The notes beneath the pieces were generated by a model, which saw only the letters and a program-made list of their open reading frames with translations, had not been told where the DNA came from and ran no database searches. DNA of 64,000 nt. Origin: Hetaerina americana (taxonomy: Eukaryota; Arthropoda; Insecta; Odonata; Calopterygidae). The stretch is from contig JAKTNV010000009.1 of NCBI GenBank assembly GCA_022747635.1, positions 2,389,064 through 2,453,063 on the forward strand, in the 5' to 3' direction. How positions within the stretch are numbered: the first letter of the stretch is position 1; the number at the start of each line of letters is the position of its first letter. Position numbers and translations under genes: made by a program. Shown here piece by piece: positions 34,101-49,100 of this stretch.

Positions 34101-37100
34101 AATCAAAACTGAAATTTACCAAGAGAAGATTTAATTTCAGAACAGTAGCCCAATTATGAGGCTGTACGAAAGACTCTTCATCTGAACGCTGCGAAAATCT
34201 ACGATCCCACAAGAGGCTATACTTCCACAAGTATGGACAGTGAACTCACTGGGGAATGCGTACATATTCCATTAACACCACCCACAGAGCATACTCATCT
34301 ACGCTTATGAACTGCAAAAACATAGCGAGCACAATTATCATTACAATTACAAACTATTCCAAATAATTAGTGATTTCAGGCGCGACTTTGTGGAATCAAT
34401 TACTTTTAATCTGAAAAACAACAACTTAGTGATTCCACAGTATTTTATTGAGAAATCTTGGGGCTTTGGCATTCAATGTCATCATCAGGTCAAACATTCC
34501 ACGCCTAACTCATACCTTGTCATATCCAAATACTGCGGAATCACAGAGTCATTGACCTTCATCAAAACATTCCAATTTTGAATCCGAGGGCACTACAAAC
34601 ACTTCCCCATGGGATGATCACCCTTTTGACCACATCTTTTTTTTTCAACAATTCATGTCTTCATCTACATTTATAACTCATAGACGTCATTTCAATTGCA
34701 AGTACACACAAACTTAATTATGCCCAGCTGATGAGCACACGGGACAAGAAAAACAATTACTTGTGAATAATTGGGAGTAATATGTATATAAAGTAGTAGG
34801 CTGTGAATGTTCTTAATAAATTTTATCCTACATAGTATATGTACGTATGAATATGCTAATTAAAAGTGCACATTCAAATTGTTAATTGTTCAAGTTATTT
34901 CCAGAGCCCTAAAATGAGTTGGCCTTCGATTTGTGGATTGCCATGCTGAAAATGGAGGGCACCAACATCAAGTGATTGTGTAAATATTATCCAGCACATA
35001 CAAGCATCGGCTTATTTAAATCACCGTCACGAAGCATTTTCCTAAGGTACAAAAATGCATCCTACCATTCAATCTTCACAAATTTGCCAAAGAAGAAAAT
35101 GTTTGAAAACCTACCTCCAAAGCTTCATTTTCTTTTTTCACTTGAAGCAGTAAATCCTCCATTTTGGAAGCTTCATCACCTTTGACAGTGCCTTCCTTTG
35201 GATCAACAGGCATCTCACTGGAAGTAGTGCAAATGATATACTTAAAGAGCACACGCTCACATCTAATGGTGAAACTATTTGAATGTCTAAACACGAACCA
35301 CAATCATAAAAAAACAACCACTCAGTATTCATGAATTTTCTTATACACAAATCCCACACAACATAATTGTTCCATAGTAAATATAACATTGCTATGCGTT
35401 CCAAGCAATTAGAGGGTGGCATTCATATATCAACAAAAACAAACCAATGAAATTGTGCACCAATCATAATCATGACTGCTCTGGGCAAACTCAACGGTAA
35501 TTGTTCATGATTCTAATTTCTGCAATTGATACTTAAAATACCTCATCTAAGGATTAAATAAACCATAACACACAGTAATCAACCGGAAGGTTGGTTTGGT
35601 AGGCGATGGTAGAGTCCACCCAGTACTAAGCCCTGTACGGCGTGTGAAATTCACACACCAGGGTGGGGGACCAGTTCCTTTCCCTGGGCCGGCTATGGGT
35701 TCCCAGGAAGATCTGGTACCCGAAAAATCACATGTCCAGGGTGGATCTGCAGGTGCCCACAGTGCCTTGCCCGGGAATCGAACCTGGGCCCTCTGGTCAG
35801 TAGTTCAACGTTGTACCCCTGGACTACCATGTCCCATAGTCAGAAGATATCACGTACATGATATCAGAATTGAGCACAAATGAGATATCATAGGGTAAGG
35901 CATGAACTCCAAAGGTGAACACTGCCTGGGATCACCCAACATATAAGACTAAGTGAAAAATGCCTTGTTCTGGCTGCCCAAATATACGAGGGTAAGGCGA
36001 AAAGTTCTCGGTCTGACAATGGAAGACTGCGGTTTTCACTTAAAAAAAGATCTTACTTTTCTCCATAATCTCCCGTGACTTCAACACACACTTAGTCCAG
36101 TGTTTCTCCAGCATCAGTATTCTATCCCGGAAGTGAGAGTCTGGAAGGCTGTGAAAATATTGCTAAATGAGGAGAATATGAGGGGGGATTACCAAGCAAA
36201 TCGTACCCCACATCCCGTAGTTTTCCCATCGCCAATGCACCTTTGCCAGCAGGTGCGTTGTCCAGGTGAAAGATGATTTTTTTCTTCTTCAAGCCAGGCC
36301 TCTTCTCGTGAATTTCAGCATCCAGCTCGTCAAGAAGATTGGAGTCATATTCTCCTGTAATTGTTCCGCCTTTGTCAAGGAAATCGATTGACAGGATCCC
36401 TTCCACATCCCAAAACACAATAGCCAAGACCTTTCCGGCAGATATGAACGACTTCATTTTCTTTGGCATTGAACCACCGCCTGCCACCCACTGTTTCAAC
36501 TGCTGTAATGTTTCTGGCGTCTAGTGGTGGACCCATGTCTCATCCATGGTGACCGATTGCTGCACACAATTGTTCAGTTCCCTCTTGAATCAGTCCATAT
36601 ATTGCTGCGGAAATCATTTTCATATTTGCTTTTGATCGGCATTCGGCAAATACACAGCACCCACCTTGCGCTGAGCTTTCGCATTCCTTATTCTTTGTGC
36701 AAGATGTTTCGCACCCTTTCCTCCGATGTCTCCCCCACACGGCCTCGGCTATTTCACCCGCCTTCACTCCTTCTTGCGTCCAAAACGATATCGTGCACCT
36801 ATTCGACGGTTTCCCATGCGCTTGTAGTTTTTGGCCGTCCTTCATGTGGGTCATCATCAAGGGATGTGCGTTCGCGCTTAAATTCAGATGCCCTCTTTTT
36901 AATGGTAGACATTGAAGGGGCAAAGTCCCCATGCACTTTGGTCAACTTGGGATGAATTTCCCTAAGGGGTTAATCCATCCAAAACGAAGAATTTCATGAC
37001 TGCATGAAATTCAAGTTCTTCCATTTCAACGAAAAACACGAAAGATGTCTACTGCGACAATACAAGTGAACCAACTACTGGAGAGAAAAAGTTGAACCTT

Positions 37101-40100
37101 ATCTTATGAACTAATGGCACTTATACACGGGCAGAAATCATAAATATTTGCTGATTGGAACGCCATCTCTGCTGTAGGCTGAGAACTTTTCACCTTGCCC
37201 TCGTAAAAGGAAAAACTAGTTTTGAAAACATGAAATGCTTCTTTGAGAGAAAGTGAGGATCTTACGGCATCCACAGCTCAATTATTTCTGCATGAAAAGT
37301 TTAAAGAAAGCTAATAATTTATTTATTGTATTTTAAATGAAAAACACCCAATTCCATACATATAATCTGAATACTAACTCAATAAATTTAAATTGAAAAT
37401 GGCAAATTAAAGTAAATACGTTCAATAGAATCACACACTGTAAGAAGTTGCAATCAAGTGTTGCCATGTCATGAAGTACGAGCAGACTGCATGATGTAAA
37501 GGATAGAGAAAGTAGTGGGGGGCAAACGTATGGCATCAAATTATAGTCAGTGATTGCATACATCAGAGTGCTTTCTCTGAACGTTAAATGATGAAAGTTA
37601 CAAATTGACCCCAAGTAGTTGACAAGTTGCAAGAGCAGTGGATTCCTGTCAAGTTCTCGAGTCTCCATGGAGTTTCCAAAAGTTGAGCAAAGGAAGGTGC
37701 CACACTCACCAGAGCAGCTGAGGAGGTGGGTGTGGAGGGGGTGCGGACGACTGCAGTTTCACCACCTTCCGGGAGCGCTGCAAATTGCCCTTTGCGGACA
37801 ACTTCCGGGCTAGAAACCGCTCCGTTTTGATACGACGAAGCAGTTCATCTCGCAATTTCAACAACTCTTCATGTTCCAGCTTTAAGTACATGATTTCTTC
37901 GCTCTGAGAAGCAGCTTTTTCTAACTCTTCTTTTGTAAACTTGCTTAATGGATCTACCGTGGCATGTTTGGACTCTTGAGAACTTTTCACGGCGTGGGAG
38001 TCGCTATAATTATGTAAATGGACCTGAAAGAAATACAAGTGACAACATTTTAGCAAGCAGACTTGATAATTATATTTAACCATTAATATCTGTCCCACAT
38101 GCAAGAAATTTCACAGTGGTCACGCATTATAATCATTTGACCTGAGCCAGAAGTTAGACATCAGACAGATATTAGTAATTCAGGTACCCTGCAAGCCACC
38201 GCTAAGGTGTGTGGCATGGGATGAAGACACACCAGACTAATTTTGACCCAAATTCGACCCTACTGGGGTCTGACAATGTTATTCTGCTCCTTTTTCATTC
38301 GTGAAAAAAATGACATCTAAAATCTCTCCATTCTAACCGATCTGACCCATATTCCTTGATTTCCATTCAAGTGCATTAGGCTACCAAAGTCCTGACTGGC
38401 TAAATCACTTGGCTGGAATTGAGGGAGCCAAGGTTTGAATCCCAGGCTAGACAAAAGATTTTTTCAAGGTTGACATTTCTTCCCTGGTGATGACGGTTGA
38501 TGGTGGTTGATGGACTCTAGCACTACACCGACTACACTCCCATTACTACCCTGTTTCTTTGGATCTGGTATCAATGCATGAAAACAATTCTCTCTGAAAA
38601 CAATAAATGCATTCAATATTCATGTTTCCTGCTCTTAAATCACTTTTTTTACCCAAAAATGTTATCAGATGTTATATGTATAATAAGCTCATAAACACAC
38701 ACACACCAAATATCGGTAGCTTCCCAGTCATGCATCTGCATTAGTTTGACCAGCGCAGACAATAGTGCACATTGTGTTGGTTCCAACCTCTTTTTGTAAG
38801 CGCAGACAGCAGGGCACTTTAAAATACAATCCAAGCATGTTTTATACGCTTATTGCCTTTTGCTCCTTATGTGACATGTTCTGCAATACATTGCACGTGA
38901 AAAGCAATAACACTCACAGTTCTCAATGTTCCAGAAGTTGCATTTTGTTTGAAGCAAAGCAATCAGTCAGGTAATACACAAGGTTTGAGTAAAAAGTATC
39001 GGTAACAATTATTTGCTGACTTGTGCGTGAAGTGCTGAATTCAGACTGTTGGTTGTTAAGTGTGCCCATGATCGCAGATCGTATATTGGCAAGGAAGCAT
39101 GCACACCTCCCCCTACGGACCTTCTGCCTTCCAGGGAGCCAGAGAGTCATGGTTAAGCCGCGATAGCTAAAGTGTGTCGATGCTCAAGGGATGTACTTTG
39201 AAGAATTTTGAACCATTGCGGCAATATCTGAAATCTATTTTTCCAAAACTTTTCCTGATATTTTTCACACAAACCATGAACAATTAAATACACATTTAAT
39301 AACAAGAAGAATGATATGAATTATGAACTATCCAGCAAGGATACATAATTTTGTAATTTCTTATCAAATCAAAACTAATAACCAATTTATTACTAATACT
39401 TTGAACTCATATCAAGACAATTTTGAACAGTTCATGCAGGTTTACATGCCACCGAGCAACCATAAGGAAGAAGAGGTTGATAGGATATACGACTAGTTAG
39501 AGGACATAATCGCGTGTCGCTTCAGGGAAACATTCGATAGCTATGGGGGATTGTAATGCGACGGTAGGCGAAGGAAGAGATGGTTATGAGGTGGGGGACT
39601 ACGGTTTAGGCACGAGGAATGACCGCGGGGAGAAAGCAGTTGAGTTCTGCAGGAGACAGGGGTTAGTCTTCACTAACACTTGGTTTTAGACACCACAAAA
39701 GGCATAAGTACACGAAGTTTATATAACCTCATATAAAAATAAATTGGAGAATGACTTTTGGAAGTTAACAATTTTTTGGTTGAGTTTTGCCGACTTTTTT
39801 TTTGCCTTTTGAGCAGAGCCTTGACATATGTTTTTCCTGTGTGTCCCTTACATTTCTTCCTGAAAAGCAATTCTTTTGGCTGGAATGTGAAGAAATATCT
39901 CCAATTAACATAATTCATACCTTAACTGTTTCAGCTTTCAGTTCTTCTTTAATCTTTCCCATGTCATTTGGCATACCGTCCGTCTCTCTGCTCCCAGCAC
40001 CTTCCTTCATTTCATCTGAAATAAAGAAACTTATACCAGCGACAATTCCATGAAGGAGAGAGAATGTATATGTTAGCAAGCCCTTTGAAACATTGACATG

Positions 40101-43100
40101 GAAGCGTTCCGATTACCCCTAGGGCTGTGCTGGCTGGGGCAATGATAATTGCTCCTGGTAGGGTGACCCAATCCAGAGAGATTGAAGGTTAGGAGCCAGA
40201 CGAAAGGTAGTCCACGCAGCGTCTGTTCCTCGGTGAGGCAGCTGCAAAGATGTCCAACCCCAGTGGGGCAGCCAGTAAGTGATGGTGTCACGTTAAAAAC
40301 ACTTTTGAGGAAGGCAACAGGAAACCACCTCAATTATCATTCCCAAGATTTAAATGATGGACTATACAGAGATTTTGAGTCCTGGCCACTACGGGGCTCG
40401 GTCCAATCGGCCGTGTGTCGTGCCCGGCAGCAGGGGAGGCAAGGCTTCCGCGGTCGTCATCCCATGAAACCATTGCAAGGGAAAACCGGCAGCAGCAGGA
40501 CAGAAGATGCACGAGAAGAATACCAAATAAGATAGAATAGGAACTTGGAATGTAAGGAAAATGTTGAGGACAGGAAAATTAGAGAGTATAAGGCGAGAGA
40601 TGGAGTAAAGAAATATACGAGGGCGGTTCAATAAGTACCTGTGTTACAAATGAAGAAAACATTTTTTTTAATTTTTCAACATAGTCCTCTTTTAGAAAGA
40701 TACACTTCTCCCGACGTTCTGGCCATTTTTTTAACCACTCCAAAAAATAGGATTTGCCGAACTCTCCAAAATACGCCTGTCTCGGCGATAACTTCCTCGT
40801 TTGAGCTAAATTTTTTTCTCGTGAGCCATTTCTTCATGTTAGGGAATAAGATAAAGTCGCAGGGAGTTAGATCGGGTGAATACGGGGGGTGCGGCAGCAA
40901 TTCATAACGTAGTTCATGCAGTTTGGCGGCGACAACTCCGGATGAATGTGCTGGTGCGTTATTGTAGTGAAACAGCACCTTCTTTTTTGCCAAATGTGGC
41001 CGTGTCTCCTTCAATTTTTTGTCAAAGCAGGCCAATAACTCACTGTAGTATTTCCCAGTGATGGTTCTTCCTTTTTCTAAAAAATCCATGAGGATGACGT
41101 CATTTGCATCCCAAAAAACCATCGCCAAGACCTTTCCAGCCAATCGGACCATCTTCGCCTTCTTTGGAGCGGATTCACCGGTAGAAATCCATTGTTTAGA
41201 TTGTTGCTTAGTTTCTGGTGTGTAATAATGAATCCAGGTTCCATCAACAGTGATAACTCAACGCGAAAACACCTTAGGATCTCACTTAAATTGCTGCAAA
41301 CACTGCTTCGAAGTTGACAGCCGGATAAGCTTGTTGTCCACCGTGAGCAATGGCAGCACCTATCGGGCCGACAATTTTTTCATCGCCAACATATTATGTA
41401 AAATATTAATTGCCGTTCCGGTCAACACACCCACGGCCTCTGCTACTTCGCACACTTTCATTCGTCGATCAGCGAGAATCATGGCGTGGAGTTTTTGAAT
41501 GATTTCCTCGGTAACCACATCTGCCAGGCATCCTTGTCACTCCTCATCAAAAACAGATGTTCGCCCACGTTTAAATTCGTTGAACCAATATCTAACTGTG
41601 GTCATAGATGGCGAAGTGTCCCCATAAAAAGCATCCAACTTTGCTTTTATCTCCTCGCATTTCTTCCCATTCCCGAACGATACCGCTCTTTTTCCATCTT
41701 AGCAAAAATCACGAAACAAATCTTACTCGAATGGCTGCCAAGTCCAAACTACCTTTAAATCAGTCTGAAATTTTTTTACCGTCATTTGATAGATGGCAGC
41801 ACACAATGATAACATAAACTTCCCTCAGGAATGCCCTTTGTCAAAAAAACACGGGTACATATTGAACCCCCCTTGTAGATATTTTAGGTCTGTGAGAGGT
41901 GAGATGGAGGGATAGTGGGGATTGCTGGAGTGATAGTCATTGAGCAATATATGGCAGAAAGGACGAGAGCCAACGAGGGGTTGCCATAGTATTAAATGAA
42001 GAGGTAGGAAGAAGCGCAGCCAGCATAGAGCAAGTAACGAATAGATTATTACTAGTAGAGATAAAAGCAGGACCGACAAACTTGGTCTTAATTCAGGTAT
42101 GCAATCATAAGAAGGAAGAGGTCGATAGGATATACGATCAATTAGAGGATATAATAGGGTTTGTTACTGCAAGGAAACATTTCACAGTGATGGAGGATTT
42201 AAAAGAGACGGTAGGCAAAGGAATAGATGGTGACGAGGTCGGGGACTACGGTTTAGGCACGAGGAATGACTGCGGGGAGAAAGCAATTGAGTTTTTCAGG
42301 AGACAGGGGTTACTCATCACCAACACTTGGTTTAGACACCAAAAAAGGCATAGGTAAACATGGAAAATGCGAGGTGACTCAGAAAGGTATCAGTTAAGAC
42401 TACATTATTATTAGGCACAGAGTTAGGAACAGCATGATCAATTCGCACAGCTCCAAAGAAGCAGATGTAGCTCTGATCACAATTTAGTTGTTATGAAGTA
42501 TACCATCTGTTTCAAAGCAAAACGGCAAGGGTGGAGGGTTACAAAATGGAATGTTGAAGCATTAAATGAACTGACAAGGAAGGAGTATCAGCACGCTCCA
42601 GAGAAAATCATGAATGAGGGAAAAGAGCTGAGTACTTTCGAGGAAAAATGGAAATATATGAAAAACCTAGCAAACCATGGACCACGAATGAGATGATTAG
42701 AAAGATGGATGAGAGAAGGAAATGGCAGAATGTAAATATAGAGTTGGGCAGAAGGGAGTACAAAGAGATAAATAATAATTTGAGACAGGCAACAAATAAA
42801 GCAAAATAAACATGGCGGAATAAGCAGTGCGAAGATAAAGAAAGTTTGCAAAGGAATGGTGAAATTGGTGCGCTGTACAGCAAAGTTAAATCACTCTTGG
42901 GATGGAGAAATGAATTGGGTAAGACACTAGTTAAAGCAGAAAAGATCTAAGAGTATGAGAGGAATATATAGAAGAACTGTACGGTGAAGAACTTGGGCTA
43001 GTGCAATTCAAGAATCCTAGTCTAAACGCAATACTGTACAACCATCTTCCCTCTTAATAACTCATAGAGGTCATTATCACTTCAAATTTTTGTTCGACAC

Positions 43101-46100
43101 TTGGTTCCTGTTATTATTTGGTTATTATTGACACTTTTACTAACCATTTTCTATGGATTTATGACATTCTCATACTCCTTATGGTTGAGAGTCTGTAGAC
43201 TGATTGTTTATCTGGAGAGATACAATGCATTAGCAGAGGGATGACTGACTTCCCCCTTAACGCAACACGTATTAAGTATGGGGGCAGCTCCACATGTGAC
43301 GTGAAACAAAATGCGCTACATTGTATACAGTATTCTGCATTGTCGGGTTTCACCGCTTCGTTGTTTGATTCAGACTACAGTTTCGCCGAAGTTGCATTCG
43401 GCGTCTTCAGGTTGAAGATGAGGGACTCGGAATTTTGCCACCCTTATATAGGTGGTCCTGTCCAGTGGCTGCTTGCTGATTGCTGTTGTCAGAATCAAAC
43501 AACGACGCAGTGAAACCCGACAATGCAGAATACTTCAAACCACCGCCGCGAAAACCTATGCAGCCATATACATTGTATACATTTATTATTTATTTGTTAA
43601 TTTTTTAGGAAGTACTTTCAATGCGATATTAAAACTCTGTTGCTTACTACTGACTTTAAACAGTGATATTATCAAATTTGTAATGCAGACAACCATTTTC
43701 CACGTCTGATGCACAAAAATGTACTCAACAGTAAGTAATTCTGGCAAATGGGCTTGCGCTCATCAATTGAAATTACACCAGCTCTACCCCCCATAGGCCC
43801 ATTACATGCAGGCTGATTTTAAGACCACACTTTGGAGTGAAGATAGAGCATCTTATGGGCTGGAAAAAACAGTTTATACCAAAGTCAAGGTTTGGTACTA
43901 ACATTTATTGGTCCTATGTCCAAATATTTAACCAAAGGGTGCCGCAAAGATCAATTCTAGGTCAACTTTTACTTATATGATCTCCATTCTCATCTACCAT
44001 CAGAGTAAAGTGACCTTATATGCTGATGATACTTCAACATTACCCTTTGTACATTAATCTATGGAGGTTAATTATTCTCCACATCTGACAGTAACAAGCA
44101 TCAGCGACTGGTATAATCTCACATAGTGGTGAATATGATCAATATTATGGCAATAGGAACCTTCATGATATGTAAACTTTTTCCAACTACCTCTTTAGAT
44201 GCCCTAACACTATTATATTATGCCAAAGTCCATTCATATTTGTCTTATGGTGTAATATTTGCATGGGAAACACATGGTAAAACACCCCTAGGGTGTAAAA
44301 GTTGGCTTAAACCTCATGGATTGCCAACTATGACAGCCTGCAACATTCTATGTACGGTAATGAATAACTGATTGAAGCACTTTTCCACTTGATAAAATTT
44401 TCATTTTATGACCGGGTTTCGATGTATTACATCATCATCAGGTCTAAGCTCAGGTCAGGCCTGATGATGACGTAATACATCGAAACCTGGTCGTAAAATA
44501 AAAATTTTATCAAGTGGAAAAGTGCTTCAATCAGTTATGCATTATGTTTGACTTCCACCACATCATGGCTGAAGCTACTCAATTTGTATCTACGGTATTT
44601 CAGGAAAACAACTTGTTCCTGAAAAAGCTCCCAAAATCTCGGAGTGTGAGAGGGCCCCTTGATAGCTTAACAATAGCTTAAGATCCAGGTTTGAATCCCA
44701 CTTAAGGCAAATGATTTTCACACTCACGAAATTGTTGCATTGTAATTGAAGTGTTCTTTCGTGTATTTTTCTTGTTCTATTATTATCTGTGAATCTTCTA
44801 GGCCATGTTCTTTTTCACTTGCCTGACCAACAGAACACTATAATAAATAAAGAAAAGTACAAACAGTGTAACTGATAAAACTTGTAGACTTGAGAGAACA
44901 CATGACACAGTCGTGTTGTCTTTCCATGCTGGTGGCACACAATGGCTATCGTCTCTTTTGACCTTCAAAAGGAAAGCCTTGAACAAGGAAAAGCCGCCTA
45001 CAGGTGTGTTTGCGCATGTTCATCCGAGGGCTGGATGGATTGACAAAAGAGGGATGGAGTTGTGGGCTTTGTGGTAAGGTGACACAGATTATAATGACAC
45101 AGTTTTGCAGATTTGTGAGCCGGTCAAAACTTGATCAAATGCCATGAACTGTGAAAGCCATAAAGTCATTCAAGATCTGTGGAATTATTTATGCGCTTGA
45201 TGTCACAGAAGATGACTTGTTGTACAAAGACTCATTTTCTGAAAAAGAGGCTTCAAGCAATTCTTCATTTAGCTCTGAGGGTCGATGGCTAGCTATAATT
45301 ATGTTCCTTACATACATTTTTAGAGACATAAATAACTATAAAATTAATACCAAAAATCATCATAGAAATTCAGGTAACATGTAATTTTTTTAATACAAAC
45401 ATGCATAAAAACGTGGTTGCATTTAATTTGCCACTCCATCCTACATCCTTTATATGCCTGAAAATAAGATAATTTACTCAATCATGATATTGCCATCGTT
45501 AATTACCTATCTCCTTCCTTTTATTTGCTGAACTTTTTGAGTCAAAGCTATTTCATAAAATAAACCAAATAAATGAGCGTGCATACCTTCAACACGACTT
45601 ATTTGCATTACAAATCTGGTTTGACTGAAATTTATAATCACTAAATATCCGAAAGTTTTCCTTGATAACAGTTCACAAGATCCATCCCTCCTGAACCCTC
45701 TCATCCCCAAAGGGGATACTTTCCTTTTTGATGACCAAGTTGCATCCAAGTAGATAGAAATAAGGATGCTTAGATGATTCTATTTTTTACTCATTGAATC
45801 TCTTCAACCTAATGGTTCCCTGATTTTTAAACCAAAACCAAATGCCCTCAATTTACAAACTCTCGGACAGCCACACACAGTCATCATTACAATTGCATCC
45901 ACCAATGAGAAAGGGCATGCACAAGCAGCGTGAATCACTCACCATCATTCCTCTTTGCCTCCTCCACCCCCGACTTGGCGTCGACTTCATTTTCCTCACT
46001 CCACCCCTGGACCCTGCCACCATCCAACTCATCCTTCAACCTCGGTGCATGAACAACTACGTCTGACAGGTGCTGTTTGTCCTGATCCACCTTTGACTGA

Positions 46101-49100
46101 CTATTTGCTTTGACTGCCATGCCAATGCTATTGACGCACTTCTCCGCACCATCTTCCACTCTTGCCTCCCCTTCTTCTCGTTCCTCATCTATTGATTGCT
46201 TTGTCTTCTGAAGGTTCAAGTTCATCTTGAAGTCTTCCGTCTCATCTCCTCGAGGAACCCTGGGGCCATCTGCAGTCTTCTCGGTGCCGCTGTCTTCCTC
46301 CTCTTGGCTCTTTTGTGTATTGCCGTGAGCTCGTTGCAGTAGCCTCAGTTTCCTCTGTCATAACAAAACCAAGCATATTATTTAAATAGTATTTTCACGG
46401 AATCTGCTGTCAAAAGCCACCTACCAAACATTTTGGCATACCATACAAAAATGGAAATTGGATTGATATTTATTGCCCTTCAAATGTTTCTTTGTTTAGA
46501 AAATTAAATGCCGAACTCATGTTTACAGTGCTATGGAGGGCGGTGTAACGGTGATCAAGGAATTCACTATCAATTTAACTATGCACTATGTTGAGGGCAG
46601 ATCCAACTCTTCCTTTGCCTCCGAGACATGCCCACATTCTCAAGAGGCAGTGAAATGAATTCATTGACAAACAAAGCAAACTTTTAACAAGCAGGTAATT
46701 CCCTCCCTCGCAGCAGTTTCATTACAGCTCTTGAGGTGAACTCAAACTTATTCTGCTCACGCTGAGATTTTGAAAAGACTAGGTATGCTTTTCAACATGT
46801 TGCCATAAACTGGTTGAAATGAATTTTGCAATTTTAGAGCTTGATGAGGAAAGCAGTGGAATTCCAAAGTATTTCACGATGCCCTAGGCTCATTAAGCCA
46901 TGCACTTAAGGTGAAATAGTTAAAAATTCCACCACTTTCTTTAGCAGGCCCTCAGCATGTTAACTGCTTTTTATGAATTTATCATTTTCATTTGAATTAC
47001 AGTGACATTTGTCAGAGTCTTGTTGTGCTTGAAATGACATCATTTTCCCACTGAAAAACAAGCAAAGGTGCCAATTACAACTCATCCATCTTCACTAAGA
47101 ACACTGGATACGCTGGCATGGAATTCTTGAAAACACTATCGAGTAAATTAATGGGAAATAGACGTTTTTTGTTATTTTAGTCTAAACCACCCAGGGCTTG
47201 GGTGTATGTAATTATCAAATTGTTATATCAATGTTCAAAGTCCGATGTAAAGGTCAAAAGACTGTTTTCGGACTAATGAAAAATAAATAAACAAAATAAA
47301 TAAACAAACTACATCAATTCCTTTCCGATCATCCATACTATAGAGAGTTGATGAATTCATGTCCCTTTCTCTACGTTAATGATTTTCTCCATGAATGACT
47401 CTCTATGAAAATACTCTTGTTATTGCCGCAGACTGCAGTTTTTTTGGGTTTTTACTCCGTACACTTACTTATATTTTCATTTTTTGAGACACATGATGAC
47501 TCCGTAATATTCACTCTGTGATGTCTGCAAAGAATATGAGCACACAATGTGACGTATTACATGCTTGCTACAAACACGTCTCACAGGAACCAACAAACAT
47601 CATAATTAACTATTATTATTATTACATTTCTGTGAGAAATCACCAGATATTTCTTGCAAATTAATGAAGCAAGAACTGTCACCTACTGACCTCTCTTTGA
47701 GATCAGAGTGAAAGTTATAATTCCTATTTAATAGATTTCATTTCTTTAATGCTTTTGAAGCTTAGATACACATTAAAATATTATTACCAGGCTTCATTCA
47801 AAACTTTCTGAAAATGCAAAGCTAATTCACACCTTACTTCTTCCCATTGATTTTTAGTTTACATTATAGGTTCCCTGAAAACATGCTGGTAATTAAATAT
47901 GAAGTTGTAGCTCTCAAACAAGATCATATTATTGTTTTCAAAGCCGTATTTTACAATTTTACAGGACAGAGAGACCTTAAAAGAAACTGCGGGAGATAAA
48001 ACAGCAGTTACTTTTAATGGAGTCACTCCCTAAAAGCAAGCTACAATGCAACAATTTCAGAGGGTAGAAATCATTTTGGAGCGTAAGAGGATGCCTCGGA
48101 AGCTCAACTAGATACAGCACTCGCCAGAACATGTAGGGATCCAGATTCGAAACCCTGTCAAGGTAAAGATTGTTACACTCTGAAATTATTGCATTGTAAG
48201 AACAGAGAGAATGATATTGTTCGATTACTGTGAAGGACTGTTTTCATTTCTAACCTCAGAGAGATGAACGGCTACCTTCCAACGACAGGGGAAATATGTT
48301 TTCTCGAGTCAGCTTGGGGACAGAAAATCAACTGAGTGTCGGAAACCATCTCTACAACATTCCTCATCTGATCTTTGATTCCATACTTTTAGATTATAGC
48401 AATGCTCTTTGATTTTTAATGTATATTTGTGATTGTGCATACATTTAATGCATGAATTTGGGTTTGAGCTACATTTAATGCAATTGTTAGTACCATGCTT
48501 TGTATCTCAACTGAGCCTGTATGCATTTTACTCCTTTTTTTTGACGTGCCTCATATCACACAATCCACCTGGTGTGTTTGTAATATGATCTTTGAGCAAA
48601 TAAAATGTATAATTATTATTATAAATGCATGGTTTGGGTACCATGGTGGAAGAGAATCCAATCATAAAGCAGTCAGCAGTTAAGAGACGTAGTCTGACGC
48701 ACTCATTTTAAAATGAAAATCACCTTGAGGTTTGTCACAAATCGCTGCACTTCCCAAAGCTGCTCCTCCCGCTTCTTTGACACCAGCCCTGCATTCATTT
48801 CTTTATGTATCTGCCCCAGAAGGGATTCTTGCTTTGCTAACTCCTCCTCTATCCCTTCCACGGAATCGGGGCACGGAGATCCTGCACTGAGGGGAGGTTT
48901 GTACCTGCAAGACGACACATTAATCAGCTTTTCTTAACTAAGTGCATAAGCTACTTGCTTATCCTCTGTGCTGCCACCTTCTAGTGTAAGTTGTCTTAAA
49001 AAAAATAAAAGTCGGTCATTCTGAAGCAAATTGGATTCTGGACACATTCACTGTGATTAACATATTTCTGGGCAATCACACTTTTCACCATGATACATTA

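Larger units (their letters stand above)
46355..48723. other. RalBP1 intron between the Ral-binding and acidic-insert exons
   Basis: A 2.4 kb intron containing a truncated SINE S2 (47190-47312) and SINE S4 (48076-48208). Otherwise nothing recognised. Confidence 0.6.
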
